From Asticcacaulis sp. MM231 (GTDB lineage: Bacteria; Pseudomonadota; Alphaproteobacteria; Caulobacterales; Caulobacteraceae), in contig NZ_OZ075110.1 in the NCBI RefSeq assembly GCF_964186625.1, forward strand, positions 62,001-126,000: DNA of 64,000 nucleotides, read 5' to 3'. Positions 28,545 to 36,695 of the stretch are shown in pieces. The notes under the pieces were generated by a model. It was not told where the DNA came from, ran no database searches, and saw only the letters and a program-made list of their open reading frames with translations. The position numbers were made by a program, and so were the translations under genes. Each line of letters opens with the position of its first letter. Position 1 is the first letter of the stretch.

Positions 28545-31028
28545 TTACTTATTTATTATCAGCAGCGTGTCAAAAGGAAACTTCTCCGCAATCCTTGCCG
28601 CTGCCGCTTCTTCGCGTTGCGTAACCACTCCACTGAAATGGTCGACCGTTTGTACGCGCAGCCATTGTCCATTTCTTGTCGCCGTAATGTCAACATAGGT
28701 TCCTCCTTTTGTGGTGCCCTTCGCGCCGGCTGCGGCAAAGTACTCCTCCTTAGCCCGACCAGCCCCGTTGGTTATCCTCCAGCCCTGGGATTCCAGATCG
28801 CTAGCAATTGCGTCATTTAGCGTACGTGTTGCGTTGCTCCCCCATCGACCACCCGATCCAGACAAATAGCGGGTAAGTAAGGGGGATGATACCTCATAGG
28901 CACCGGCGGCACCTTCTTTAATGACGTTTCCGAGGCCATCAGTTCCCACTATCAACGCAACATTGATCGCTGTTCCGTAAAGCGTGCGCATCTGCACCGT
29001 TTCAGGGACTAGTGTGCCCGCACCCATCACCGGCGCCACTCCAGCAGCCGTCGGGTTGATATACATCATCCGACCAGTTGGCGTTGGATCGTTCAGGTCG
29101 TGCACATATTGCTTTACGGCAGTAATCGTATCCCCGATGGGATCGCGAGTGGGAGGCGGCTTCCATCCTGGCATGGTCGCGGCCGCATATTCTGTACCAG
29201 TAGGATCCGCTCCGTTTATCGGATCTCCAGAGGTGTAGGCATATAAGTTCAGATCGTCCTTAGTGCCGACAGGGTCTGTCTGCAGAAAACGACCGTACAT
29301 CGGATCATAGATGCGCGCTTTGTAGTAGTATAGCCTCAGTTCTGGCAGGACAGTTTGGCCGGTATACCGGAAACGGCTTCCGCCCGTGAATGAGAGTTGA
29401 TCAGCGGCGTTCTTCGGCTCGCCGTATGGTCCGTATTTGTACCTCTCAGTGACTGTACCGCCGCCATTCGCCGATGCGAATATCGAACCTTGGTAGTTGG
29501 CATAGAGATAGCTGACTGTTGTCGAGTTAACGTCGGTCCCGCTTGCTTCTGCCCACGGATCATCCACACCGACGCTATGAAGATACCGCTTAGTGACCTG
29601 GCCAGCCGAATTGTACTCGGCGATCAACCGTGTGCCATCGTAAAGGAATGTCTTTGCGGTAGTTTGACCATTTTCTGTTACCGCATAGGCGGCCAGACGC
29701 CCTTCCGGATCGTAAGTTAGCTGCGCGGATATCCCGCCATTCGTGGCACTAATAAGCCGATTATAAATGTCAAATCCGAATGTTCGTCCTCCGGCCCCCT
29801 CATTCGTAAGATTGCCGCGTGCATCATAACCATTGGACAGCGCGGCCAAAGTAGAGTCGCGATTAAGCCCGTCAAATGTTCTCGGATCTGAAGAAGCGGA
29901 TATCTCCCGGAACTCATATTGATCCGTATTAGTTGAGACAAGAGACGTGCGCTGCGAGGCCGGATTGAAGGTAAAGGCCCAGGAAACATTTTTAGTGGAG
30001 TCGGGGAAGGTGTATCCAAGCCCCGTCAACCGGTCTAGTCCATCGTAAGACAAGGACGTCGAAGTGCCATTCGCCCGCCCTCTCCCGGTCAAACGCCCCG
30101 CAAGGTCGTAGCTTTGAGAGATATAGACGCCGCTGCCGGTGACTTCAGAATAGGTCAGCCGGTTCAAAGCGTCGTATGTATAGGACTCAGTCTTGTTGTC
30201 TGGGAAAAGCAGTGTGCTGCGTGTTGACGCCTGAGTGTAGCCGTAGGTGACAGTCCGGTTATTAACATCCGTTGACGTCTTGATACGGCTCAACCCGTCG
30301 TAGGTGTAGGTAACTTTCGGGCCTGTCGAATTTACGAGCTGCTTGGAAATAACTCTGCCGCTAATGTCGAACGCGGTGAACACATCGCTGGCCGTCCCAG
30401 GCGCATCCGCACTGACCTCCCGGTTGAGATTATCAAAGCCATAAATGATCGTCTGATTGTCACGCCTTTTCCAACTGGTGCGATTGCCGTTGTTGTCATA
30501 ACCGAACGTTTCGTAATCGGTCGTACTGTAGGCCCCCGCCGTCGCCACTGCATTGTCAGGTGACGATGTCGAGAATGCGGTCGGGCGCACAGGCGACGGA
30601 TAATTGAGTACGGAAAGACGGTCGAACTCATCGTACGCCATGTGAGTGCGATTGCCGTTAGCGTCGACCACATCAGTTGCGCGGCCATTCGGCGAATACG
30701 CGACTGTCGAGTAATAGCGCGCTGATGTTGTGCCGTACGCCTGAATGGTCTGACGAACCTGGCCAGCTGCATCGTAAACCGTTTTCGTAATACGGTCTTG
30801 TCCGAATGTTCCAGCACCACCCAAATCACACGCGCTTGATGGCAAAGCATTGAAGACCACCGGGTTCATTCGTAGGGCTGAACATTCTCGCCGCCCATTC
30901 ACGTCATAGCTATATTGGGTGACGCCAACGATGGTATCTGCGTGTGTCTGCGTGGCAACCCCACTGCCGCCAAACAAAACACCGACAACACCCAGGACCA
31001 GCATCCTCGCAAGTTTGATCGCTTTCAT
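28545..31028 (-). CDS. RHS/YD-repeat protein with variable C-terminal tip (locus A, C-terminal part)
   Basis: 827 aa from ATG 31028 behind a strong GGGGGAGGG site. It has its own signal peptide (LARMLVLGVVGVLFGGSG). About 600 residues of YD repeats follow (YSYDVNGRR, YGYDNNGNRTSWKRR, YTYDALNRL, FLYDGTRLIAEYN). They end in the RHS core boundary RFLQTDPVGTKDDLNLYAYT and NGADPTG, where RHS proteins cleave off their toxin. The tip of about 200 residues ends with a section like GGTYVDITATRNGQWLRVQT, which looks to me like a PD-(D/E)xK nuclease-type fold, though the catalytic residues are not certain. It begins 11 bp after the N-terminal RHS gene. Confidence 0.85.
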   Translation of the reverse strand: MKAIKLARMLVLGVVGVLFGGSGVATQTHADTIVGVTQYSYDVNGRRECSALRMNPVVFNALPSSACDLGGAGTFGQDRITKTVYDAAGQVRQTIQAYGTTSARYYSTVAYSPNGRATDVVDANGNRTHMAYDEFDRLSVLNYPSPVRPTAFSTSSPDNAVATAGAYSTTDYETFGYDNNGNRTSWKRRDNQTIIYGFDNLNREVSADAPGTASDVFTAFDISGRVISKQLVNSTGPKVTYTYDGLSRIKTSTDVNNRTVTYGYTQASTRSTLLFPDNKTESYTYDALNRLTYSEVTGSGVYISQSYDLAGRLTGRGRANGTSTSLSYDGLDRLTGLGYTFPDSTKNVSWAFTFNPASQRTSLVSTNTDQYEFREISASSDPRTFDGLNRDSTLAALSNGYDARGNLTNEGAGGRTFGFDIYNRLISATNGGISAQLTYDPEGRLAAYAVTENGQTTAKTFLYDGTRLIAEYNSAGQVTKRYLHSVGVDDPWAEASGTDVNSTTVSYLYANYQGSIFASANGGGTVTERYKYGPYGEPKNAADQLSFTGGSRFRYTGQTVLPELRLYYYKARIYDPMYGRFLQTDPVGTKDDLNLYAYTSGDPINGADPTGTEYAAATMPGWKPPPTRDPIGDTITAVKQYVHDLNDPTPTGRMMYINPTAAGVAPVMGAGTLVPETVQMRTLYGTAINVALIVGTDGLGNVIKEGAAGAYEVSSPLLTRYLSGSGGRWGSNATRTLNDAIASDLESQGWRITNGAGRAKEEYFAAAGAKGTTKGGTYVDITATRNGQWLRVQTVDHFSGVVTQREEAAAARIAEKFPFDTLLIINK

Positions 31029-31039
31029 TGCCCTCCCCC

Positions 31040-33373
31040 TTAAGGTACGACTGCGTCAGTGCGGATGGGCCGCGCCGCTTCGTCGAAAGTCGTTACCATT
31101 GCAGACGTCCAGGCGTATTCCGTACACCCGGAAGGTACGCTTCCCGTGTAGGTGATATCCCGGCACGTTCCGTTTTCAGTTCGATATTCAAGCCCATCCA
31201 AATCATAAAAGTGCTTCAAGATCGGGCGCTTCAGAGGCCCGCCAGCGTCCGGATCCGGTCCAATCTCAAGCAGCTTCCGCCGTAACCCGTCGTATGTCGT
31301 GATACTTTTATCGTCGATGTCTGTGCGGGGACCGTCGATAGAGATCACATTTCCAAACGTATCGTACTCGTACGTCGTCGTAATCGCCAAAGAGCTGTCC
31401 CCTGCACGGAGTTTTTCCGCTGTTAGAAGCAGGTTGCTATTGTTGTATTGATATTCAACCACTGTATCATCTGCGCCACCACACGTTGCTACGCTCGCTG
31501 CGCAGATTTCCTTACGGGTCACCCGCCAGATAGCGGCTCCGGAATAGGGGGTGCCCGCAGCATCTTTCAGCGTTGGATGAAGCTGGGTATAATAATAGCG
31601 GGTTTTAGGCCGCACCCCATTGACGTCCGCAGGCCCTGTTTCACTCAATAACCGCCCATCGTTAGGATCATACTCGAAGTCGGTCTGATTGTTTTTGGGG
31701 TCACGCACCCAAGCCGGCTTGTTGCAAGTTAGTGGATTGCCACAAGATGCGGCAAAGGATGAGGTTGTTGTTAGCGCGGCGCCCGTGCCTGTCTTGGGAA
31801 CAACCTTAATGGTTTGAACGTTTCCTCGGGAGTCATACTCGAATTGGGTTGCTCCTGGATACTCATTATTGCTGTTTTTAGTTGTACTTCCCTCAGGGGG
31901 AACGATTGCGGTCAGTTGAGAGCCGCTATCGGCCAACTGCGAATACATGTAGTTGGTGGCCCGTCCCAATTCGTCTACGATACGAGCGGGGCCAAATGCA
32001 CCATAGTAAGCAGTCGACTTAGATATGCCATCAGGAGCAAGCAGGTCGACCGTGTACGGGCCGTTAATGACAGTATCATTAGTATTCTTATAGGTGTAGC
32101 CCCACTGCGCCCCGTTCTTCGAAACCTTGTAAACGCCGGTCTCATAGTTTGTTCCGGCTATATTCACGACAGTTTTGGCAATATTGACAATCTTTCCGAG
32201 AGGGCTCGTAATCGTGACAAAGCCTTGACTGGAACTAAAGCCCAGAACATTGACTCCGTTCTTATTAACCCAGCGATATCCGTTCGCATCAACGTACGCC
32301 GAGGTCTGTGGAGCGGAGCAGTCATTGGCATCCTGTTCGCAATACTCGTATGCTCTATTCCAGGCTATAGCCTTATAGAAGGTGCCGTCTGAATTTGTGC
32401 GAAACTTCAACCCCCACCCAAGGTTGCTCGAAACTGTCTTCTTGCTGGGGCTAAAGCGGCATTGCGGATCAAGATATTGACCACTACTGTTTTTATAAGA
32501 ATAGCTATAATACCTATATGTGCAATTTGTATATTTGACAATGTTGTTGCTTGCATCACGATTGTATGTGACGGTTATTTCTTCACCATCGATGCGCTTC
32601 AGACTAGTCAGCACTCCCTCGTTATAGGTGAGCGTTTCTCCACTTGCCAGGATAAGCTTGTACTTTCCAAGCCCCCCATTGTCCTGCAAAGTGGCGACGT
32701 TACCGCCGTTATAGTCCATAAGTTTGTAAACACCCGCACTATATGGGTTTCTGGATACGGTCGCCGTCAAGATTGTGTAGGTGATGTTGTGCTCTAGCTT
32801 ATTAACGCCACAATTGTATATCTTCTTGCCGCCTTCCGTACGCTCCTGAACACTAACAACCTGATATTCAGGCGCCGGGAATTGTTGACCGCAGGGAACA
32901 GTAATATTCGCGAATATCCCTGCGTAGGCGTAGCTCGGATTTGTATTGGCGGAGTCGGTCGTCCCAACAATTTGCCCTTCACCGTGATAGTTTGCGGCAG
33001 GAACTGTTGTGGTGTTATAGGTCGAAGTAATCGTGCCGCGGGAAAACTTGAACAAACGTTCGCCGAAGGAAACGACGACCAGCATGTTGGAGTAATCCTC
33101 CAATTCTTCAGCAGTGCCTGAATAGGAGTCATATTTAAGGGTTTGCTGGAAGGCTAACCCACTGCCCTTGTTGCCTATAGCCAGGTCCAGTGCTGGGAGG
33201 TTGAAACCACCTGTCGCCAACTCAACTCCATTGCTGTCAACGGAGACGAAACCGTTAGGCTTCTCAAGGCTCTGTGCTATTGCGATTGAGAACGACGCCG
33301 TCCCCAGAACACCAGAAACCATCAGCACAGCCAACACTGGCAGGCATGACATCCGCTGAAATCTTAAACGCAT
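31040..33373 (-). CDS. RHS/YD-repeat protein, N-terminal part (locus A)
   Basis: 777 aa from ATG 33373 (AAGGGG upstream) with a signal peptide (LPVLAVLMVSGVLGTASFSIA). The first half is a beta-rich shell with few YD motifs (LKYDSYSGTAEELEDYSN); the second half has classic repeats (FEYDSRGNVQTIK, YEYDTFGNVISIDGPRTDID). It ends without a core boundary or toxin tip, at about the point where the next gene begins its own YD repeats. The fused 1419-aa protein of locus C has both modules in one chain, so this gene and its downstream neighbour are probably two parts of one cocoon, comparable to TcB and TcC. Confidence 0.82.
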   Translation of the reverse strand: MRLRFQRMSCLPVLAVLMVSGVLGTASFSIAIAQSLEKPNGFVSVDSNGVELATGGFNLPALDLAIGNKGSGLAFQQTLKYDSYSGTAEELEDYSNMLVVVSFGERLFKFSRGTITSTYNTTTVPAANYHGEGQIVGTTDSANTNPSYAYAGIFANITVPCGQQFPAPEYQVVSVQERTEGGKKIYNCGVNKLEHNITYTILTATVSRNPYSAGVYKLMDYNGGNVATLQDNGGLGKYKLILASGETLTYNEGVLTSLKRIDGEEITVTYNRDASNNIVKYTNCTYRYYSYSYKNSSGQYLDPQCRFSPSKKTVSSNLGWGLKFRTNSDGTFYKAIAWNRAYEYCEQDANDCSAPQTSAYVDANGYRWVNKNGVNVLGFSSSQGFVTITSPLGKIVNIAKTVVNIAGTNYETGVYKVSKNGAQWGYTYKNTNDTVINGPYTVDLLAPDGISKSTAYYGAFGPARIVDELGRATNYMYSQLADSGSQLTAIVPPEGSTTKNSNNEYPGATQFEYDSRGNVQTIKVVPKTGTGAALTTTSSFAASCGNPLTCNKPAWVRDPKNNQTDFEYDPNDGRLLSETGPADVNGVRPKTRYYYTQLHPTLKDAAGTPYSGAAIWRVTRKEICAASVATCGGADDTVVEYQYNNSNLLLTAEKLRAGDSSLAITTTYEYDTFGNVISIDGPRTDIDDKSITTYDGLRRKLLEIGPDPDAGGPLKRPILKHFYDLDGLEYRTENGTCRDITYTGSVPSGCTEYAWTSAMVTTFDEAARPIRTDAVVP

Positions 33374-33420
33374 TTGGATTTTCCCCTTCGCGCAGTGCGC
33401 GCCGCGTGTTTGCCGTTGCC

Positions 33421-34329
33421 TCAGGCAATCGTCCCGCTAACAGTGCCATTGTTCATCACAGTGACTACGTTCCCGTTCTTGCGAATGGCATAACCGGCCT
33501 GCCCAACGTTCGAATTACTGTAGCCAGCGCTTCCTGCCAGCCCCGCATTTCCCCCATTCCCCCCATAGGCGCCCCACTGACCAACACCGCCAGCTCCGCC
33601 GCCAGCAGTGCTGCCGCCCGTTCCGCTTACGCTGCTATATCCACTCATCGAAGCATACCCACCTGGTGCACCATTTGGAAACCCGCCCCCGCCGCCGGAA
33701 CCGGGTCGCAACCCAGAAGCTCCCTGGGACTTCGGCGCGCCACCAGCACCGCCACCACCCCCCCCCTTCACAGAGCCACTGCTCGCGACCGTGATTGTTA
33801 TCGGCGCCTGTATGTAAATAGCATCCCCCCCATTTCCGCCCGATCCGCTGTTGCCATTGCCTCCAGCGCCACCGCCGCCATAGACATTTCCATAGACAAT
33901 CAATGTAAGCGTTACGCCGGCGGGCCACGCACCGGTGTCTAGCCCACGTCCAGTGCCGCTAGCGCCTGAAAGCGTCACATTGGCCGGCACCTCAAATTGA
34001 AATGTTGCGTTGGCCGCCCCACTATAGCCGACCGCGTTGGCCAGAGATCTGAGGTCGCCCGAAGAAGAAACCTGAATGACCGTAGGTCCCCCCGTTAGGC
34101 TTCGACTAGTTTGAACCCGGTTGCCGACCTTGTCATATGTAAAAGATGAACTCGAACCATCGAGATAGGTAACTTTCGTTACCCGTCCGAGCGGATCGTA
34201 TTCATATTTTGTTTCCCCTGCCAACGTTCGTCCAGCGGTAGTTGTTGCGACCACAGCTATCCACGACACCGTTTTGCTGAAAAAATCTCGCCTGGAGGTG
34301 CCCCGTCCCGCCGTCTTGAACACTTTCAC
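33421..34329 (-). CDS. Secreted protein with YD motifs and glycine-rich C-terminus (locus A)
   Basis: 302 aa. The N-terminus has a basic stretch with a hydrophobic span (RRDFFSKTVSWIAVVATTT), a possible Tat-type signal, then two YD motifs (KYEYDPLGRVTKVTY, FTYDKVGNRVQ). The rest is a strand-rich section and a long glycine-rich region (about 155-275) ending AIRKNGNVVTVMNNGTVSG. The end matches the 932-aa protein of locus B almost motif for motif. Similar polyglycine tips occur in phage receptor-binding adhesins. It precedes the two RHS genes of its locus by 47 bp. Exported surface or adhesive component, by inference. Confidence 0.7.
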   Translation of the reverse strand: MKVFKTAGRGTSRRDFFSKTVSWIAVVATTTAGRTLAGETKYEYDPLGRVTKVTYLDGSSSSFTYDKVGNRVQTSRSLTGGPTVIQVSSSGDLRSLANAVGYSGAANATFQFEVPANVTLSGASGTGRGLDTGAWPAGVTLTLIVYGNVYGGGGAGGNGNSGSGGNGGDAIYIQAPITITVASSGSVKGGGGGGAGGAPKSQGASGLRPGSGGGGGFPNGAPGGYASMSGYSSVSGTGGSTAGGGAGGVGQWGAYGGNGGNAGLAGSAGYSNSNVGQAGYAIRKNGNVVTVMNNGTVSGTIA

Positions 34330-34443
34330 CGTTCGCCCCCCCTGGAACCATATTCGCGTATATCGTATACATAATTCAGGGCCACACGCAACCGTGAAGT
34401 GAAAAAATAATCGGAGAAAGTGAGTTTCGCCGAGACAGCATCG

Positions 34444-34767
34444 TTATCGAGAGCGCATTATTGGGGTGACGCCGTAAGCCGGAGTCAAAAACCGCGCTAA
34501 GGGGACAAAGCAAGAACGAGCGGCTCTCATTTTCTGAGCGCCTCGACACCGAGCTCTTTCCACATCGTTGAGCCGGGCACCGACATCCTTCTGGGTTACA
34601 CCACTCGCTAATGGAAAACGAATATCGTGGAAGAGAATGTCGTCTCCCTCGAAGTTCTGCATAGACGGGGTAGTGGCGTTCGCGATCCGCCCTAAGGTCT
34701 CTGTCACCCAGACTATCGTAAACAGGAAGGCCGCTTCCCGCAGTACATCATCCGCTAGCCTTGGCAT
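34444..34767 (-). CDS. Small hypothetical protein, possibly frameshifted near its end
   Basis: 107 aa from ATG 34767, chosen because AAGGAG lies upstream; an in-frame ATG at 34815 is less well supported. MPRLADDVLREAAFLFTIVW begins with one hydrophobic helix, and the middle is ordinary soluble sequence. After about 34555 it becomes arginine-rich; removing one base would give VEELGVEALRK and a stop near 34530, which looks more natural. Unknown function. It may be an immunity or accessory gene left in the RHS region. Confidence 0.45.
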   Translation of the reverse strand: MPRLADDVLREAAFLFTIVWVTETLGRIANATTPSMQNFEGDDILFHDIRFPLASGVTQKDVGARLNDVERARCRGAQKMRAARSCFVPLARFLTPAYGVTPIMRSR

Positions 34768-34783
34768 GGATTTTCTTTTCTCC

Positions 34784-35060
34784 TTACCACGAAGGCGCTT
34801 TAACCCATCGAACAACAGGGCCTACATTTCGTTGGAAAACGCCAGAAGGGCGCATACGAAGCGAACAACGTAAGGAAACGAAGGTGGCTCCAACCGCAAC
34901 GATCGCAATGATCGCTAGAATATCTTCCAGCCTGTAAGGCTCGTGCGAGCGGCTGAAATGATAAAACGATTTAAACCAGTTGAAATCATGCAGTATATAG
35001 ATCCCGACCAGACTGAGGATAATTGAGACGCCTAGCGCCCATAATTTTCTAAAAACTCAA
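34784..35060 (-). pseudogene. Small two-TM membrane protein, apparently frameshifted at its start
   Basis: Not a complete ORF as read. From about 35050 a frame gives RKLWALGVSIILSLVGIYIL and later LEDILAIIAIVAVGATFVSL, two good membrane helices around a short soluble loop, ending at TAA 34784. There is no start codon in this frame, but removing one T from a T5 run links it to a TTG at 35060 that overlaps the upstream stop (MSFRKLW). With that correction it has 91 codons. The helices resemble the N-terminal membrane part of sensor proteins. Read as a damaged immunity-like or sensor remnant. Confidence 0.35.
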
Positions 35061-35590
35061 TGCTGGATATTTCCCAAGGATTTTCCATTTATACTCAAAG
35101 AACCTTTATAGGAAAGTGTAATAGAAATTGACTGGTCTTCACACTCCGGATGTATAGCAGTCGTGTTAATAACGTATGTGACCCCATCAAGAGGAGACTT
35201 GTTATCTAGGAATTGCGCCTGCTGTATATTAAAATTTGACCTTATCCAGAGAGCCGCGCCGATGCGCTTACTTCCAATATCTCCAGTCGAGGCGTGGAAT
35301 ATCAAAATTCTAGACCAACCATTCTTAGTTACTATTAACTCAGGGTCAAACTTTCGGATAAACAGGCCACCCTGCTCAGAGGTGAGTGAACTTACCTCGC
35401 CCGACAATGTCGCTACATCGCTAACTGAAAAAGTTTCAGTTGGGTTATATTTGAAGGCGAGCGGACATTTGCGCGTCGCTGCATACGACGGATTCATGGA
35501 TGTGGTTATACCTACGAATAATAGGGCTGCCACGATCGACTGTCTACCTCTGACCGGATGCATGTATATGGTCCTGATGTTGCTGTTCAA
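35057..35590 (-). CDS. Exported candidate immunity protein for the orphan RHS tip
   Basis: 177 aa from ATG 35590, or 147 aa shorter form-wise from ATG 35560. Either start gives a signal peptide (IVAALLFVGITTSMNPSYAA), so the mature protein is periplasmic. The rest is mostly strand-forming (GWSRILIFHAST, SISITLSYKGSLSING) with two cysteines. It overlaps the M15-like RHS tip gene upstream. A tip attacking peptidoglycan would need protection in the periplasm, which fits an exported immunity protein. The family is not recognised. Confidence 0.6.
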   Translation of the reverse strand: MNSNIRTIYMHPVRGRQSIVAALLFVGITTSMNPSYAATRKCPLAFKYNPTETFSVSDVATLSGEVSSLTSEQGGLFIRKFDPELIVTKNGWSRILIFHASTGDIGSKRIGAALWIRSNFNIQQAQFLDNKSPLDGVTYVINTTAIHPECEDQSISITLSYKGSLSINGKSLGNIQH

Positions 35591-36175
35591 TTGTTCTTCC
35601 CTCTGGTGATGCCCGACGTCGAGACCAATCTACAGGATCACCTCCAGAAGTCAGCTTTTTTGTGGAACTATTGGGGCCAAAATTCTCACGCGAATTTGGC
35701 TCGTTTGAAAGTGCATTTTGTAGATCAGTGGCACCTTCATTCGACCTATTTACCCGTTCACCATTTACACGGTTTATGTCAACAGCTCTGCCTCTCCCGT
35801 GATTGCTGTCGGGAGAATGCTGTCCCCCGGTAGAACTATTAATATTGACCGAGTCAACGCCAGACTTTGCGATTGCACTTTCAACCATATTTGCCGTCTC
35901 TGTTGATATCGGTTGGTTTGGGCTCGCTCCTCTCGGATTATCATTTTCAAATGTCACCCTTGCCGGTGCCACGTAACTTCCATTTCCCGGGATCTCGGAT
36001 GAGAAGCCAGGGGTACCTTTCTGACCAACATTAGAGTCAATTGTCGACAAACTACAATCTGAGTTTGCGCAAGTAGATAGACCGGAAGGATCCGTTGCGT
36101 TGACTGGATCCCCGTGGACATACGCATACAGGTTCAGGTCATCTTCTGCACCGACGGGGTCAGTTTGTAAGAACT
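35544..36175 (-). CDS. Orphan RHS tip with an M15-like peptidase domain
   Basis: The frame is homologous to full RHS proteins only from FLQTDPVGAEDDLNLYAYVH and NATDPSG onward (starting near 36175), that is, from the core boundary. There is no YD barrel and no natural start; a standalone start is possible at 36050 (MSTIDSNVG, 168 aa). The tip has QHSPDSNHGRGRAVDINRV and a late QDHIHAS, matching the H...D...H zinc-ligand order of M15 (D-Ala-D-Ala carboxypeptidase/VanY-like) enzymes. It looks like a displaced toxin cassette available for recombination into a complete RHS gene. Its exported neighbour fits a cell-wall target. Confidence 0.65.
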
Positions 36176-36479
36176 GTCACCCCTGACGCACCTGATCGTA
36201 CTGGCAACGATTTTTCCTTGGTGCCTCTGTGGCTTACGGCGCATTTTTGCCGTCGCGATTCACGCGCTGGCTAAAAATCGCCTTGAGGCGGTTTTTCTTC
36301 AGTTTTCAAAGACCGTAAGCGGCAACATGGCACAGGCCCGCGCGTGTGGGAAGGCCCGTTTTAGCTGGCTAAGAGGAAGATCGGGCGGGACCAGGACTCA
36401 GTCGTCGAAGCCGTCGTCCAGGTCGCCGTCATCGCCGTCCGACAGGATGAGCGCCAAGCCATCCACTGGATGTCTTGTA
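36176..36479. other. GC-rich inserted segment between orphan tip and locus B
   Basis: About 300 bp that breaks the RHS homology at position 36175. On the minus strand a frame ends DGLALILSDGDDGDLDDGFD followed by a stop at about 36400, an acidic C-terminal tail of some unrelated gene. Behind it lies a terminator-type hairpin (36273-36296). I take it as the tail end of a gene copied or moved in from elsewhere. Confidence 0.4.
36273..36296. terminator. Bidirectional intrinsic terminator
   Basis: AAAAATCGCC, loop TTGA, GGCGGTTTTT: a ten-pair stem with a GC core flanked by A-run and T-run, so it can end transcription on either strand. On the minus strand it follows the acidic-tail frame and precedes the orphan RHS tip. 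Confidence 0.7.
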
Positions 36480-36683
36480 TTACTTCCTCTTATTGAACCA
36501 ATCAAAATAGCCGAGATTAGACAGCGCTAAATATATAATAAACCAAATGCCAATGAGGCCCCAAAATGTATAGAGTCCAAATTTTTCCGAAAAAGTTGGA
36601 AAGTTAGCGTTTGCAAACATATAGACAAAAAATACTACCAGGAATACCGCTGTCACCAACTTGCCTACGAACGATTTATTCAT
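36480..36683 (-). CDS. Small two-TM protein, candidate immunity of RHS locus B
   Basis: 67 aa from ATG 36683 (an ATG at 36695 directly after the RHS stop is the alternative). Two membrane helices are clear: GKLVTAVFLVVFFVYMFA and FWGLIGIWFIIYLALSNLGY, with a short loop between. It follows the RHS tip gene immediately, as does a similar-sized two-TM ORF after the RHS gene of locus C. Immunity by position; it would suit a membrane-acting tip. Confidence 0.65.
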   Translation of the reverse strand: MNKSFVGKLVTAVFLVVFFVYMFANANFPTFSEKFGLYTFWGLIGIWFIIYLALSNLGYFDWFNKRK

Positions 36684-36695
36684 CTCTAACCTCAT

